Of a DNA stretch of 53,227 nt, positions 17,180 to 25,001 are shown in pieces (positions within the stretch are counted from its first letter, which is position 1; every line of letters begins with the position of its first letter). The notes below the pieces were generated by a model, which was not told the DNA's origin, made no database searches, and worked only from the letters and a program-made list of their open reading frames with translations. A program made the translations under genes and the position numbers. Location of the stretch: assembly GCA_016782755.1 (NCBI GenBank), contig JADHXY010000001.1, positions 1 to 53,227 of the forward strand. The letters are read 5' to 3'. This DNA comes from Phycisphaerae bacterium (GTDB lineage Bacteria > Planctomycetota > Phycisphaerae > Sedimentisphaerales > Anaerobacaceae).

Positions 17180-18076
17180 TCAACTTTCCTGGTTTTTCCA
17201 GTTGCTGTAATTCACCGCTACCCAGTAGCCAGCGACAGCACCGATAGTGCCTATGGAAACTATCTGAAGAGGCAATATTGCGGCTGTGGAAGCGGGGAAG
17301 AAATTTGCCGGATAATTTACCGCCATGTAGCCGAGTGTCTGGTCTTTGGCAATATTATACGTCAAATAAAACGGCAAAAAAACCGCCGCAAATGACACGA
17401 TAACAAAGCTGGCATCCAGGAAATATTTAACAAGAGCACCTGCCGCCATAAAAGCAACAAAAACCGCAAAAGCTATCTGAGCATTTGCCGGCTGAGAAAC
17501 CACAGAACCAAACCGGCTATCCAGCAGATGTATTCCCTGGGCCAGGAATGTTATCAGGAATTTGGTTATTAAAAGTACAGCCAGTACCGAGATAAGTGAT
17601 GACAACAAGACTTTCTTTTTTGGCTCGAACGAACAAATTGAATTAGCCTTAATATCAGTCGAACGTTTTGCTGCCAACTGAGCGGCTGTGACTCCGGCAA
17701 AACCTGCTGCCACTATCAAAAACCACTCTGCTGATTGGTACCACAGTGATGTAAATAATTGTTTATCCGCCTGGGTGGAGATGCTTTGCTGCAAAAATGT
17801 CCCTATATTGCCCGACCTCATCGCCCATATGGTCAGGCCTGCGGGTACAGCAAGAACACCTATTTTGTCGCCGTAAGGCCAGCTGACAAAAAAAGCTCCG
17901 AATCCTGTTAAAAACGCAAGCAGCAAGAGAAGAAAAAGCGATGGTAAAGTCGGCAGCGAAACCATACCCAAAGGGTCTCTGGCTGCTGCCATCGGCCATG
18001 CAAAAACCCCTATTATCAAAATACCCAAAGCCGCTGCAAGAGCGATTCTTATTTTCATTGGCCAAGTAAGTTCCAT
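17180..18076 (-). CDS. Polytopic membrane protein of unknown function
   Basis: A 298-residue integral membrane protein with about seven or eight hydrophobic segments, beginning MKIRIALAAALGILIIGVFAWPMA. I recognise no family. A good ribosome-binding site (AAGGCG) supports the start. It follows the isochorismatase-fold gene by 16 bp and the sigma/anti-sigma genes beyond it, so it is probably the last gene of that four-gene transcript and might belong to the stress regulon. That link is inferred from gene order only. Confidence 0.7.
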   Translation of the reverse strand: MELTWPMKIRIALAAALGILIIGVFAWPMAAARDPLGMVSLPTLPSLFLLLLLAFLTGFGAFFVSWPYGDKIGVLAVPAGLTIWAMRSGNIGTFLQQSISTQADKQLFTSLWYQSAEWFLIVAAGFAGVTAAQLAAKRSTDIKANSICSFEPKKKVLLSSLISVLAVLLITKFLITFLAQGIHLLDSRFGSVVSQPANAQIAFAVFVAFMAAGALVKYFLDASFVIVSFAAVFLPFYLTYNIAKDQTLGYMAVNYPANFFPASTAAILPLQIVSIGTIGAVAGYWVAVNYSNWKNQES

Positions 18077-18092
18077 TTTTCGCCTTAACTGT

Positions 18093-18641
18093 TTATTTTA
18101 TTAGTTTTGAAAGTTCCCTGAAGTTCGGATGTTCGGATGTCCTTAAAAGTTCGAAAAGGAGCATCTCGACACTCGATATTTTTGCATTTTGCCGCTGCAT
18201 CCTGTCAAGACCAAGTTGCTTGTTTTCGGGAGTCCTTGACGAAACGCAATCAGCGACGACCGTGACATTGTATCCTGCTGAGGACAGGTCAACGGCTGTC
18301 TGGTAAACGCAAACGTGAGTCTCTATTCCACAAAGGATAATTTGCTTTCGGCCCGAAGCGGCGAGCTGGCTGTTAAAATCGGCCTGATCACAGCAATTGA
18401 AAGAGGACTTGTCGATCGGTTGATTATCGGGCAGCAATTCTGATATTTCGCTGACGGTCTGCCCGAGAGCCTTTGGGACCTGCTGGCAGAGAACAATCTC
18501 TATGTCCAGAGCATTTGCGATCTTTACGAGTTTGCAGATATTCGCTATCAGCTCGTCTTTCTTGTGCATGACAGCCACAAGTTTGCTCTGCACATCTACG
18601 ATCACCAAACAGCAATCTTCCGGTTGCAAAAAAAAACTCAT
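18093..18641 (-). CDS. Isochorismatase-fold (cysteine) hydrolase
   Basis: The family includes nicotinamidases, isochorismatases and YcaC-like hydrolases. The 182-residue protein shows the expected catalytic triad: Asp in LVIVDVQ, Lys in IDKSSFNC and Cys in ILCGIETHVCVYQTAVDL, together with the VVADCVSSR motif. The shortened hydrolase and the HVCVYQT pattern resemble YcaC-like members, whose natural substrates are mostly unknown. It lies 13 bp after the anti-sigma gene in a probable sigma operon. Confidence 0.87.
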   Translation of the reverse strand: MSFFLQPEDCCLVIVDVQSKLVAVMHKKDELIANICKLVKIANALDIEIVLCQQVPKALGQTVSEISELLPDNQPIDKSSFNCCDQADFNSQLAASGRKQIILCGIETHVCVYQTAVDLSSAGYNVTVVADCVSSRTPENKQLGLDRMQRQNAKISSVEMLLFELLRTSEHPNFRELSKLIK

Positions 18642-18654
18642 CTATAGAAAAGCC

Positions 18655-19653
18655 TTACTGTTGACCAGCAACTAATTCAACTACTATTTTCAAGTTTACA
18701 TTTCTGCTGTCTGCAGAATCCGAAGTCTTCTGGTTACCATTTTTTTCACCTGAAGTCAAGACTGGTTTCGGAACAGCAAGCTCAGTGGTGCTAAAGTTGC
18801 CGTTCTTAAAGGGCGTTCTTGCCGGTAATGAGCTGTTGAGCAGTGAAAAATCACGTGCGATCTGTAACGAATCGGAAACAGTTCTGCGAGCAATTATCTG
18901 GCTGATCTGGTTTATCTGTACATTATCGATAGTTACCTTAGGGTCGCTATTACTGCCGACGGTGAAGCTGACAGCGTCAAGCTGGGGCCAGAGCGGTTTG
19001 ATCTGTTCTAAAAATACGGCCATCACCGCCTCCGAAGTGCTAATGTCTATAGCTAAAGATTCCTGGCTGCGATTTATTTCGGCATTTTCAAGCAGGCCGC
19101 TATCGCTGAGGCTTCGTTTGAGAAAGGCATCTACAGCGGCAAAATTTCGGCACTGCATATTGATCTGAGCATTTAAGGGTTCAGCGGTAACAGCAAATGC
19201 CTCCGGCTGGGCGGTTTTATTTGAAAAACCGGCATCTACTGACTCAGGCGATTTGCTTTCAACGGCATAATTGTCGGGGACGGCACCTTTGAAATCGATT
19301 ATCGTAAAAACTACATAAAAGAGACCGCCTACCAGAGTGATCACCGCGGCAGCTGAAAGTATTTTTCGCAAAAGAAGGTGCCTTTCGCCCCTTTTTGTCT
19401 CCCCGGCATGCTTGCTGTGATCGAGAAGGAAACTTCTTTCCAGCGAAGCCTTGATCTCGCCAAAAAGCTCCTGCGGTGCTTCTTCTGGCGGCAAAGACTC
19501 CATCAGCCCTTTAACCTTGCGAAGCTCGTTTAGTTTTCTGAGAACTTCAATGTCATTAGCTATCAGACGCTGTACCTCGGTAAGCTGTCTGGGAGAAAGC
19601 TCTTCATCGATAAAACCGTTTAACAACTCATCTATATTAGAACTGGATTTCAT
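18655..19653 (-). CDS. Probable membrane-anchored anti-sigma factor
   Basis: The gene overlaps the sigma factor by 4 bp, a classic arrangement. The 332-residue protein has an N-terminal anti-sigma-like helical region (NIDELLNGFIDEELSPRQLTEVQRLIANDIEVLRKLNELRKVKGL), one transmembrane helix near residues 95-115 (LSAAAVITLVGGLFYVVFTII) and a periplasmic domain of about 215 residues of unknown fold. The N-terminal domain lacks the Cys/His residues of zinc-binding anti-sigma factors. By analogy the cytoplasmic part should hold the ECF sigma factor and the periplasmic part should sense the signal. Confidence 0.75.
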   Translation of the reverse strand: MKSSSNIDELLNGFIDEELSPRQLTEVQRLIANDIEVLRKLNELRKVKGLMESLPPEEAPQELFGEIKASLERSFLLDHSKHAGETKRGERHLLLRKILSAAAVITLVGGLFYVVFTIIDFKGAVPDNYAVESKSPESVDAGFSNKTAQPEAFAVTAEPLNAQINMQCRNFAAVDAFLKRSLSDSGLLENAEINRSQESLAIDISTSEAVMAVFLEQIKPLWPQLDAVSFTVGSNSDPKVTIDNVQINQISQIIARRTVSDSLQIARDFSLLNSSLPARTPFKNGNFSTTELAVPKPVLTSGEKNGNQKTSDSADSRNVNLKIVVELVAGQQ

Positions 19654-20258
19654 GGCAGCATAGCCTCCAAAAATTCCCTTACATTGTTTCTGCCGCGACT
19701 TATGCGGCTTTTTACCGTGCCCAAGCCGACCTCAAGCGTTTCTGCTATCTGGCTATAACTCATCGCTTCTATATCTCGCAAAACAACCACAGCTCGCTGA
19801 TCCTCATCGAGTTTCATTATCGCTTTTATAATCAGCCCTCGAAGCTCTTTACTCTCCAGAGCCTTGGCCGGATCGATGCTTTGGCTGTCGGCAAGGATGT
19901 CTTTGAGCCTGCCCGTTGCCTCAAGATCACTTTCGTCGCCGCCTGAATCTAAACTCCTGTAACCGAGCCGCACATTCCTTTTGCAATAATTGATTGTCAA
20001 ATTAACCGCTATTCTGAAAAGCCATGTATAAAAGCTGCTTCTCAACTGAAAACTGTCAAGGTTCTGCATAGCCTTAACAAAAGCCTCCTGGCTAAGGTCA
20101 GCAGCGTCCTCTCTGTTTCCGCATATCTTCAATATAACGTTATAAATGCGATTCTGATACCTGGTTATCAGCACCTCCATAGCCGAAGATTCACCCCGCT
20201 GGGCACGCTGAACCAGGACTTCGTCATCAATATTGATTTTTCTGTTGTCCAACTGCAA
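19650..20258 (-). CDS. ECF-type RNA polymerase sigma factor
   Basis: The 202-residue protein has sigma region 2 (NRIYNVILKICGNREDAADLSQEAFVKAMQNLDSFQLRSSFYTWLFRIAVNLTINYCKR) and region 4 (LDEDQRAVVVLRDIEAMSYSQIAETLEVGLGTVKSRISRGRNNVREFL), in the arrangement of RpoE/SigW-type extracytoplasmic-function factors. A charged linker of about 45 residues separates them. Translation starts at TTG, with AAGGAG seven bases upstream. The downstream overlapping anti-sigma gene and the envelope genes after it point to control of an envelope response. Confidence 0.92.
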   Translation of the reverse strand: MQLDNRKINIDDEVLVQRAQRGESSAMEVLITRYQNRIYNVILKICGNREDAADLSQEAFVKAMQNLDSFQLRSSFYTWLFRIAVNLTINYCKRNVRLGYRSLDSGGDESDLEATGRLKDILADSQSIDPAKALESKELRGLIIKAIMKLDEDQRAVVVLRDIEAMSYSQIAETLEVGLGTVKSRISRGRNNVREFLEAMLP

Positions 20259-20333
20259 CTACCGTCTCCTTTATTTAGACCGAAACGGGCAAAAAAAGTT
20301 CCCGTATAAACCAAAAAAGTAAAATAAAGGCTT

Positions 20334-20362
20334 ATAATGGCAAATAACATGAGTTTGGTCAA
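20334..20362 (-). promoter_or_regulatory. Candidate sigma-70-type promoter of the sigma factor operon
   Basis: On the minus strand TTGACC (20357-20362) is followed after 17 bases by CATTAT (20334-20339), about 75 bp upstream of the sigma gene start. The -10 matches four of six positions. No ECF-type (AAC/CGTC) motif was clearly recognised. Confidence 0.35.
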
Positions 20363-20633
20363 CCCTAAAAGGCCTGTTTAATCCCCAGTGAACACCCGAA
20401 GGCTCAAAAATAATCAGATTTTGCCTCTATAAGCGAAAAAAACCTTGCTACGGTAAATTAAAAAAACGGGACAATTTCCACTATCGGACGGGGCTGGCTT
20501 AGTATATCACTTTTGCATTTCTCAAGGGAAAATTAAAGTGTTCAGGCACTTTTTTTGCTATATCCATTTCCTCTGCTATTATTGGCTATTAGAGTACTTA
20601 AAAGCATCTGGCCTCCTACCCAATTGCTGGCTA
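20363..20633. other. Intergenic region between the sigma operon and the TRAP genes
   Basis: No gene is seen. It contains the weak hairpin at 20535-20552 and poly-A/T tracts. The two neighbouring transcription units are both on the minus strand, so this segment should hold the 3' end of the catabolic operon and the upstream sequence of the sigma operon. Confidence 0.5.
20535..20552 (-). terminator. Possible weak terminator after dctM
   Basis: AAAGTG-ttcagg-CACTTT is a 6-bp perfect inverted repeat with AT-rich flanks. On the minus strand it is followed by AATTTT, about 80 bp beyond the dctM stop codon. The stem is short and poor in G+C, so it is a weak candidate. Confidence 0.3.
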
Positions 20634-21995
20634 TTAATTGCTTGGTTGGGTGCCGAATACATTGGCATTCCAGGTTTCGACAGATTCTTTGACTTCGGCA
20701 GCTTTTAACTGCCCGGTACGGACGGGCAGCCATAGTGAAACTTTTGGCAAATACGTTATTAACATCAGTGCCAGGATCATTGCGGCAAAAAACGGGAGCA
20801 TGGTCTTTGTTACTTTTGCTATGGTCGTTTTTCCTACACCACATCCGATGAACAAGCATGTTCCTACCGGAGGAGTACACAGCCCTATGCAAAGATTTGC
20901 GATCATTATAATTCCGAAGTGTACCTCATGTATACCCAGCGAATGAACAACGGGCAGAAAAATCGGTGTAAAGATAAGAATCGCAGGCGTCATATCCATA
21001 AAAGTTCCAACAAAAAGCAACAGGATGTTTATCGTTAGCAGGATTATGATCGGATTGTCCGAGATATTTAAAAGCGAGCTGCTTACAGCCTGAGGAATAT
21101 TGGCCATCGTCATAATCCAACTCATTCCGGAACTGGCACCTATAAGCAGCATTACTACGGCTGTTGTGATACCGGTCTGCTTGAATATCTCCGGTAACTG
21201 CCGCAAACTGATCTGCCGGTAAACGAGCACAGAAAGTATAAATGAATACAGTACCGCAATAGCCGCCGCCTCCGTCGGGGTAAAAATGCCTTTTAAGATT
21301 CCTCCGATGATAATAATTACCATCATCAGGCTTAAAATCGCTCTTTTGAATGAAATTAGTGTCTGAAAAAATGAGACTCGCTGCTCGGAACCGTACTTAT
21401 TGCGAAACGCGAAGTATCCGCAAACAACCATAATAGACAAACCCATGATTATACCGGGAAAGACCCCAGCCATAAACATCGCGGCAATTGAGACGCTTCC
21501 AGCGGCGACAGAGTAAACGATCATAACATTGCTCGGCGGAATTAGCAGTCCCGTCGTTGCAGCGGTAGTCGTAACAGCTACGTTAAACTCCCGGCTGTAA
21601 CCTTTGCGGTTCATCTCCGGGATCATAAACCCACCGACCGATGAGACCGCAGCCGCAGCTGAACCTGAAATTGATCCAAATAACATACAAGTGAGTGTGT
21701 TTACATATGCAAGTCCGCCGGGGAGCATCCCGACAAGCGAATTGGCAAAATCGATAAGGCGTTTAGCCATGCCTCCACGGCCCATCAGGTGACCCGAGAG
21801 TATAAAAAACGGGATTGCGAGCAAAGCAAAACTATTAACTCCGTTGGCCATTTTCATCGCCATCATCACCGAAGGATCTATACCCTCAGCAAGTATTGCA
21901 ACGAATGCCGCCATTGCTATGGAAACAGCGACAGGAACATTCATCACAAGCAGCAAAACGAAAACAAGCACCAGTAAAAGAGTTGTCGCACCCAT
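20634..21995 (-). CDS. dctM: TRAP transporter large membrane subunit (DctM)
   Basis: DctM is the main membrane-embedded subunit of the Na+-dependent, binding-protein-assisted TRAP systems for organic and sugar acids. The 453-residue protein starts MGATTLLLVLVFVLLLVMNVPVAVSIAMAA and has about a dozen hydrophobic segments with the usual motifs: LLAIPFFILSGHLMGRGGMAKRL, GLLIPPSNVMIVY, IFTPTEAAAIAVLYSF, PVGTCLFIGCGV. Its ATG overlaps the dctQ stop codon by one base. Being the last gene of the uronate cluster, it probably imports uronic acids or short uronate products. Confidence 0.95.
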   Translation of the reverse strand: MGATTLLLVLVFVLLLVMNVPVAVSIAMAAFVAILAEGIDPSVMMAMKMANGVNSFALLAIPFFILSGHLMGRGGMAKRLIDFANSLVGMLPGGLAYVNTLTCMLFGSISGSAAAAVSSVGGFMIPEMNRKGYSREFNVAVTTTAATTGLLIPPSNVMIVYSVAAGSVSIAAMFMAGVFPGIIMGLSIMVVCGYFAFRNKYGSEQRVSFFQTLISFKRAILSLMMVIIIIGGILKGIFTPTEAAAIAVLYSFILSVLVYRQISLRQLPEIFKQTGITTAVVMLLIGASSGMSWIMTMANIPQAVSSSLLNISDNPIIILLTINILLLFVGTFMDMTPAILIFTPIFLPVVHSLGIHEVHFGIIMIANLCIGLCTPPVGTCLFIGCGVGKTTIAKVTKTMLPFFAAMILALMLITYLPKVSLWLPVRTGQLKAAEVKESVETWNANVFGTQPSN

Positions 21996-22501
21996 TATTT
22001 TATTCCTTCCTGTTTCTTAGAGAACGCAAGCTCAAGTATTCGTTCAACCGTAAATATTATCATGAATGTTCCTGCTATTGGCAGGGCCAGATAGACATAG
22101 CCCTGCTGAATTCCCAATGCTGGTGTAACCTGTTCCATCTGAAGAGTGTCGATGACGACTCGGCTGCCTCCCACTATGAAAATAGTTACGGCAAAAAACA
22201 GAACGACAAGCTGAGCAAAAACCGCCAGCATCTTTCTGGACGACGAGTCAAAAAGATCTACGAAGTAATCTACTCCGATGTGAGCCTTTTCACCAAATGC
22301 GACAGCTCCTCCCAAAAGAGAAATCCAAATAAGAAGAAACCTGGCAAGCTCTTCGGTCCAGTCGGCTTGTGCGTCCATAGCATAGCGAGTAAAGACGCCC
22401 CACAAGACATCAATGACCAGTACGAACACCGCAACAATCAGTACCGCCTCCAAGAGGTAACAGAGTGTGATACGACTTTTTTTAAGTATATCAAGTATCA
22501 T
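21995..22501 (-). CDS. dctQ: TRAP transporter small membrane subunit (DctQ)
   Basis: The 168-residue protein has four hydrophobic helices and the family motifs VLWGVFTRYAMDAQADWTEELARFLLIWISLLGGAVAFGEKAHIGVDYFV. DctQ packs against DctM and is needed for transport. Its ATG overlaps the stop codon of dctP (ATGA), so the three subunits are translationally coupled. Confidence 0.92.
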   Translation of the reverse strand: MILDILKKSRITLCYLLEAVLIVAVFVLVIDVLWGVFTRYAMDAQADWTEELARFLLIWISLLGGAVAFGEKAHIGVDYFVDLFDSSSRKMLAVFAQLVVLFFAVTIFIVGGSRVVIDTLQMEQVTPALGIQQGYVYLALPIAGTFMIIFTVERILELAFSKKQEGIK

Positions 22502-23508
22502 GGCTTGACCTTTCTTATTCTGTTTACCAATTCCCTAATTTTTTCATTGTCGATTGCCTCGTACATTGGCTTTACCTTTTCCGCAAAGAGACTCTGATCT
22601 ACTTCATAGATAGTGACCCCTTCTGCTTTTGCCTGCTTGAGTGATTCTATCGTTTTTTCTTTCCAGAGCTTACGCTGGAAGACAGAGGACTCGTCTGCTG
22701 CCTGCTGAATCCATTGCTGTACCTGTGGGTCAAGCCCCTTCCAGATTTTCGTGCTGATCAGAAGAACGTCTGGGATCCTTGTGTGGGCATCCTTTGAAAA
22801 ATGCCTGCATATCTCGTAGTGCTTGTTCGTAGTAAAACTCGGCGGATTATTTTCGGCACCGTCGACTGTACCCTGAGCAAGAGCTGTATAAAGCTCTCCC
22901 CAGGCTATCGGAGTTGGTGCCGCACCAAGAGCACTTACCATATTCATGGCGGTGCGGCTGTTCATAACACGAATCTTTAGACCCTTTAGATCATCCGGCG
23001 TACGTATCGGGCGGTCTTTGGTATAAAAATTTCGGCTGCCGGAATCATAATAGCAAAGACCTCTAAGATTTTTTACCTGGGTCTTTTCGAGGAGTTCTTT
23101 GCCCACCTGGCTGGTAAGAACATTCCAATAATGAGTCTCATCTCGAAAAAGGTAGGGCAGCCCGAAAACCGATATTTCCGGCAAAAAATTTTCGATTGCA
23201 GCAGCTGAAGTTTTTGTCATCGCCAGCAAGCCATACTGGAGCTGCTCTATGCACTGTACCTCCGAGCCCAAAACGCTGCTGGAATAGATGTCTATCTTAA
23301 CTGTTCCATCGGAAAGTTCTGCCAGTCGCTCGTTCATAAACTCCATAGCTTTGTGAACTGGGTGAGAGGGGTCCAGACTATGCCCAAGCTTGAGTACGAT
23401 CTGTTTGCCGTGATTCGCCGTTCCACGAAAGAACAACGCATATCCACAGGTTGCTATCAAGATTCCGATAAGCGTAATGCTTATCAGAAACGAAACTTCC
23501 TTTTTCAT
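22498..23508 (-). CDS. dctP: TRAP transporter solute-binding protein (DctP family)
   Basis: The 336-residue periplasmic receptor has a hydrophobic N-terminal segment (signal or anchor, residues about 5-25) and then LKLGHSLDPSHPVHKAMEFMNERLAELSDG, LKGLKIRVMNSRTAMNMVSALGAAPTPIAWGELYTALAQGTVDGAENNPPSF. The Arg in KIRVM is the conserved carboxylate-binding residue of the family, and GAENN is frequent among sugar-acid receptors. The ATG at 23508 is preferred because GGAG lies six bases upstream. Location beside uxaC, uxaE and a fructuronate reductase makes glucuronate or galacturonate the likely ligand. Confidence 0.93.
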   Translation of the reverse strand: MKKEVSFLISITLIGILIATCGYALFFRGTANHGKQIVLKLGHSLDPSHPVHKAMEFMNERLAELSDGTVKIDIYSSSVLGSEVQCIEQLQYGLLAMTKTSAAAIENFLPEISVFGLPYLFRDETHYWNVLTSQVGKELLEKTQVKNLRGLCYYDSGSRNFYTKDRPIRTPDDLKGLKIRVMNSRTAMNMVSALGAAPTPIAWGELYTALAQGTVDGAENNPPSFTTNKHYEICRHFSKDAHTRIPDVLLISTKIWKGLDPQVQQWIQQAADESSVFQRKLWKEKTIESLKQAKAEGVTIYEVDQSLFAEKVKPMYEAIDNEKIRELVNRIRKVKP

Positions 23509-23595
23509 GCTCAACTCCATCATCCATTTATAGACATCGTAAAATAGTATCTCTGATTATTATAATATTTATCCTCTACCATCCGATCGAGCAGT

Positions 23596-24966
23596 TTAAT
23601 TTTCTTTGATCTTGATGTTCCTGAACGAAACCATGTTTCCGTGGTCTTGAAGAAGAATATGTCCTCGTTCCCATTCCCCAAAGCCGGGCCATTCTACATA
23701 CTTGCTTTCCTTAACAATTTTACGAAACTCAGGTGTCTTCCGCTCATACTCAAGCACCTTGCGACCGTTGAGCCAATGTTCAACATGGTTGCCCTTTGAA
23801 ATAACAACAGCATGGTTCCACTGGCCAATGGGGTTTGAATGCTTGCTGTAATTATCCGCTTCGATCAAGTCATACAGACACGCTAAAGCCCGGCTGCCTT
23901 TATGATTACCTAATCTGGCATCAGGATGTCGCTGGTCGTCAAGAAGTTGATATTCCAGGCCGATAGAAGAACCCTCGCCCTTATTCAGTTCCGGGTCAAC
24001 GAAATACTTAATGCCACTGTTGGCGCCGGGGGTTAATTTAAAATCAAGATGGAGTTCGAAATTACTGTATTTTTTACTGGTTACAATGTCGCCGCCAGCT
24101 ACAGATTCTCCGCCGCCGGATTCGAGCACCGTTAGTACTCCGTCTTTGACAACCCATCCGTTTTTTGGGAAATCGTCAAGCTTGGCACCTCGCCAACCAT
24201 TAGTGGTTTTGCCATCAAAGAGGAGTTTGAATCCTTGTTTTTTTTCAACACTGCTAAGTTTATTATCCATGCTTTGAAGCGGCAATGGTGTCGGCTTCGT
24301 GTAACTGGCAGCGCTTTTGTCAATGATGCGAATATTCCGCCAACTAATCTGGATGCCTTCTTTTTCCTTACTGTTGCCAACACTATGAACCTGAAGTGCA
24401 ATAAATCCTGAGCGAGTCATGGTATCGCGGAGATGGGAAGCGGGTACATCGTTAATCCACGTCTTGAAGGTATCACCAATGGCCTCGATACGAAAAGTAT
24501 TCCACTGGCCCGGTTTGAAAGCTTCTCGAGCGACGGGATTATCTTCAAGCGTATTCAGCCAGCCGCGGCGGGCTTCATCGTAAATACCGCCCGTAAACGC
24601 ACGATCTGACGGATCGATCTCGACCTGATAACCATGTACCCTGCCATTATTGTATTCAGGAAAACTGTTAGAGCGGATCTGGATGCCCGAGTTAAGCTTC
24701 GAGTCCACCTTGAACTCAAGAGCAAGAATGAAATCGGAGTAAAACTGCCTGGTACACAGAAAACTATTTGGTGTATCAAGAACGGTTTTGCCTATTATCT
24801 GTCCATCCTTTACCGAATATTTCGCCTTACCGCCCAATTGATGGAAGCCGCTGAGCGTTTTTCCGTCGAACAGCTGAATCCATGGTTCATCCGCAAAAAC
24901 AGGAACAATTGAAACGAGCAGAACTATCAGCAAAAAAAGTTTATATTTATTTAATTGCTTCGTCAT
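23596..24966 (-). CDS. Secreted protein with two DUF1080 (3-keto-disaccharide hydrolase) domains
   Basis: The 456-residue protein starts with a signal peptide ending in VPVFADEP. Two similar DUF1080 (PF06439) lectin-like domains follow: residues about 28-215 (WIQLFDGKTLSGFHQLGG, NSGIQIRSN, GYQVEIDP, WNTFRIEAIGDTFKTWINDV) and about 240-455 (FKLLFDGKTTNGWRG, NSGIKYFVDP, EYQLLDD, WNHAVVISKGNHVEHWLNGRKV). Recent work on other bacteria links this domain to cleavage of 3-keto-glycosides. It probably acts in the periplasm on products of the oxidoreductase encoded directly upstream. A start at the second Met codon is preferred since AAAGGG lies nine bases before it. Confidence 0.88.
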   Translation of the reverse strand: MTKQLNKYKLFLLIVLLVSIVPVFADEPWIQLFDGKTLSGFHQLGGKAKYSVKDGQIIGKTVLDTPNSFLCTRQFYSDFILALEFKVDSKLNSGIQIRSNSFPEYNNGRVHGYQVEIDPSDRAFTGGIYDEARRGWLNTLEDNPVAREAFKPGQWNTFRIEAIGDTFKTWINDVPASHLRDTMTRSGFIALQVHSVGNSKEKEGIQISWRNIRIIDKSAASYTKPTPLPLQSMDNKLSSVEKKQGFKLLFDGKTTNGWRGAKLDDFPKNGWVVKDGVLTVLESGGGESVAGGDIVTSKKYSNFELHLDFKLTPGANSGIKYFVDPELNKGEGSSIGLEYQLLDDQRHPDARLGNHKGSRALACLYDLIEADNYSKHSNPIGQWNHAVVISKGNHVEHWLNGRKVLEYERKTPEFRKIVKESKYVEWPGFGEWERGHILLQDHGNMVSFRNIKIKEN

Positions 24967-25001
24967 AATCAAAAACCCTTTCTGTACCAGAACACAAATT
25001 T

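Noticed and set aside
15504-17180. A tmRNA gene next to smpB
   Set aside because: The gaps around smpB were read for a tRNA-like acceptor end and tag frame; none was seen.
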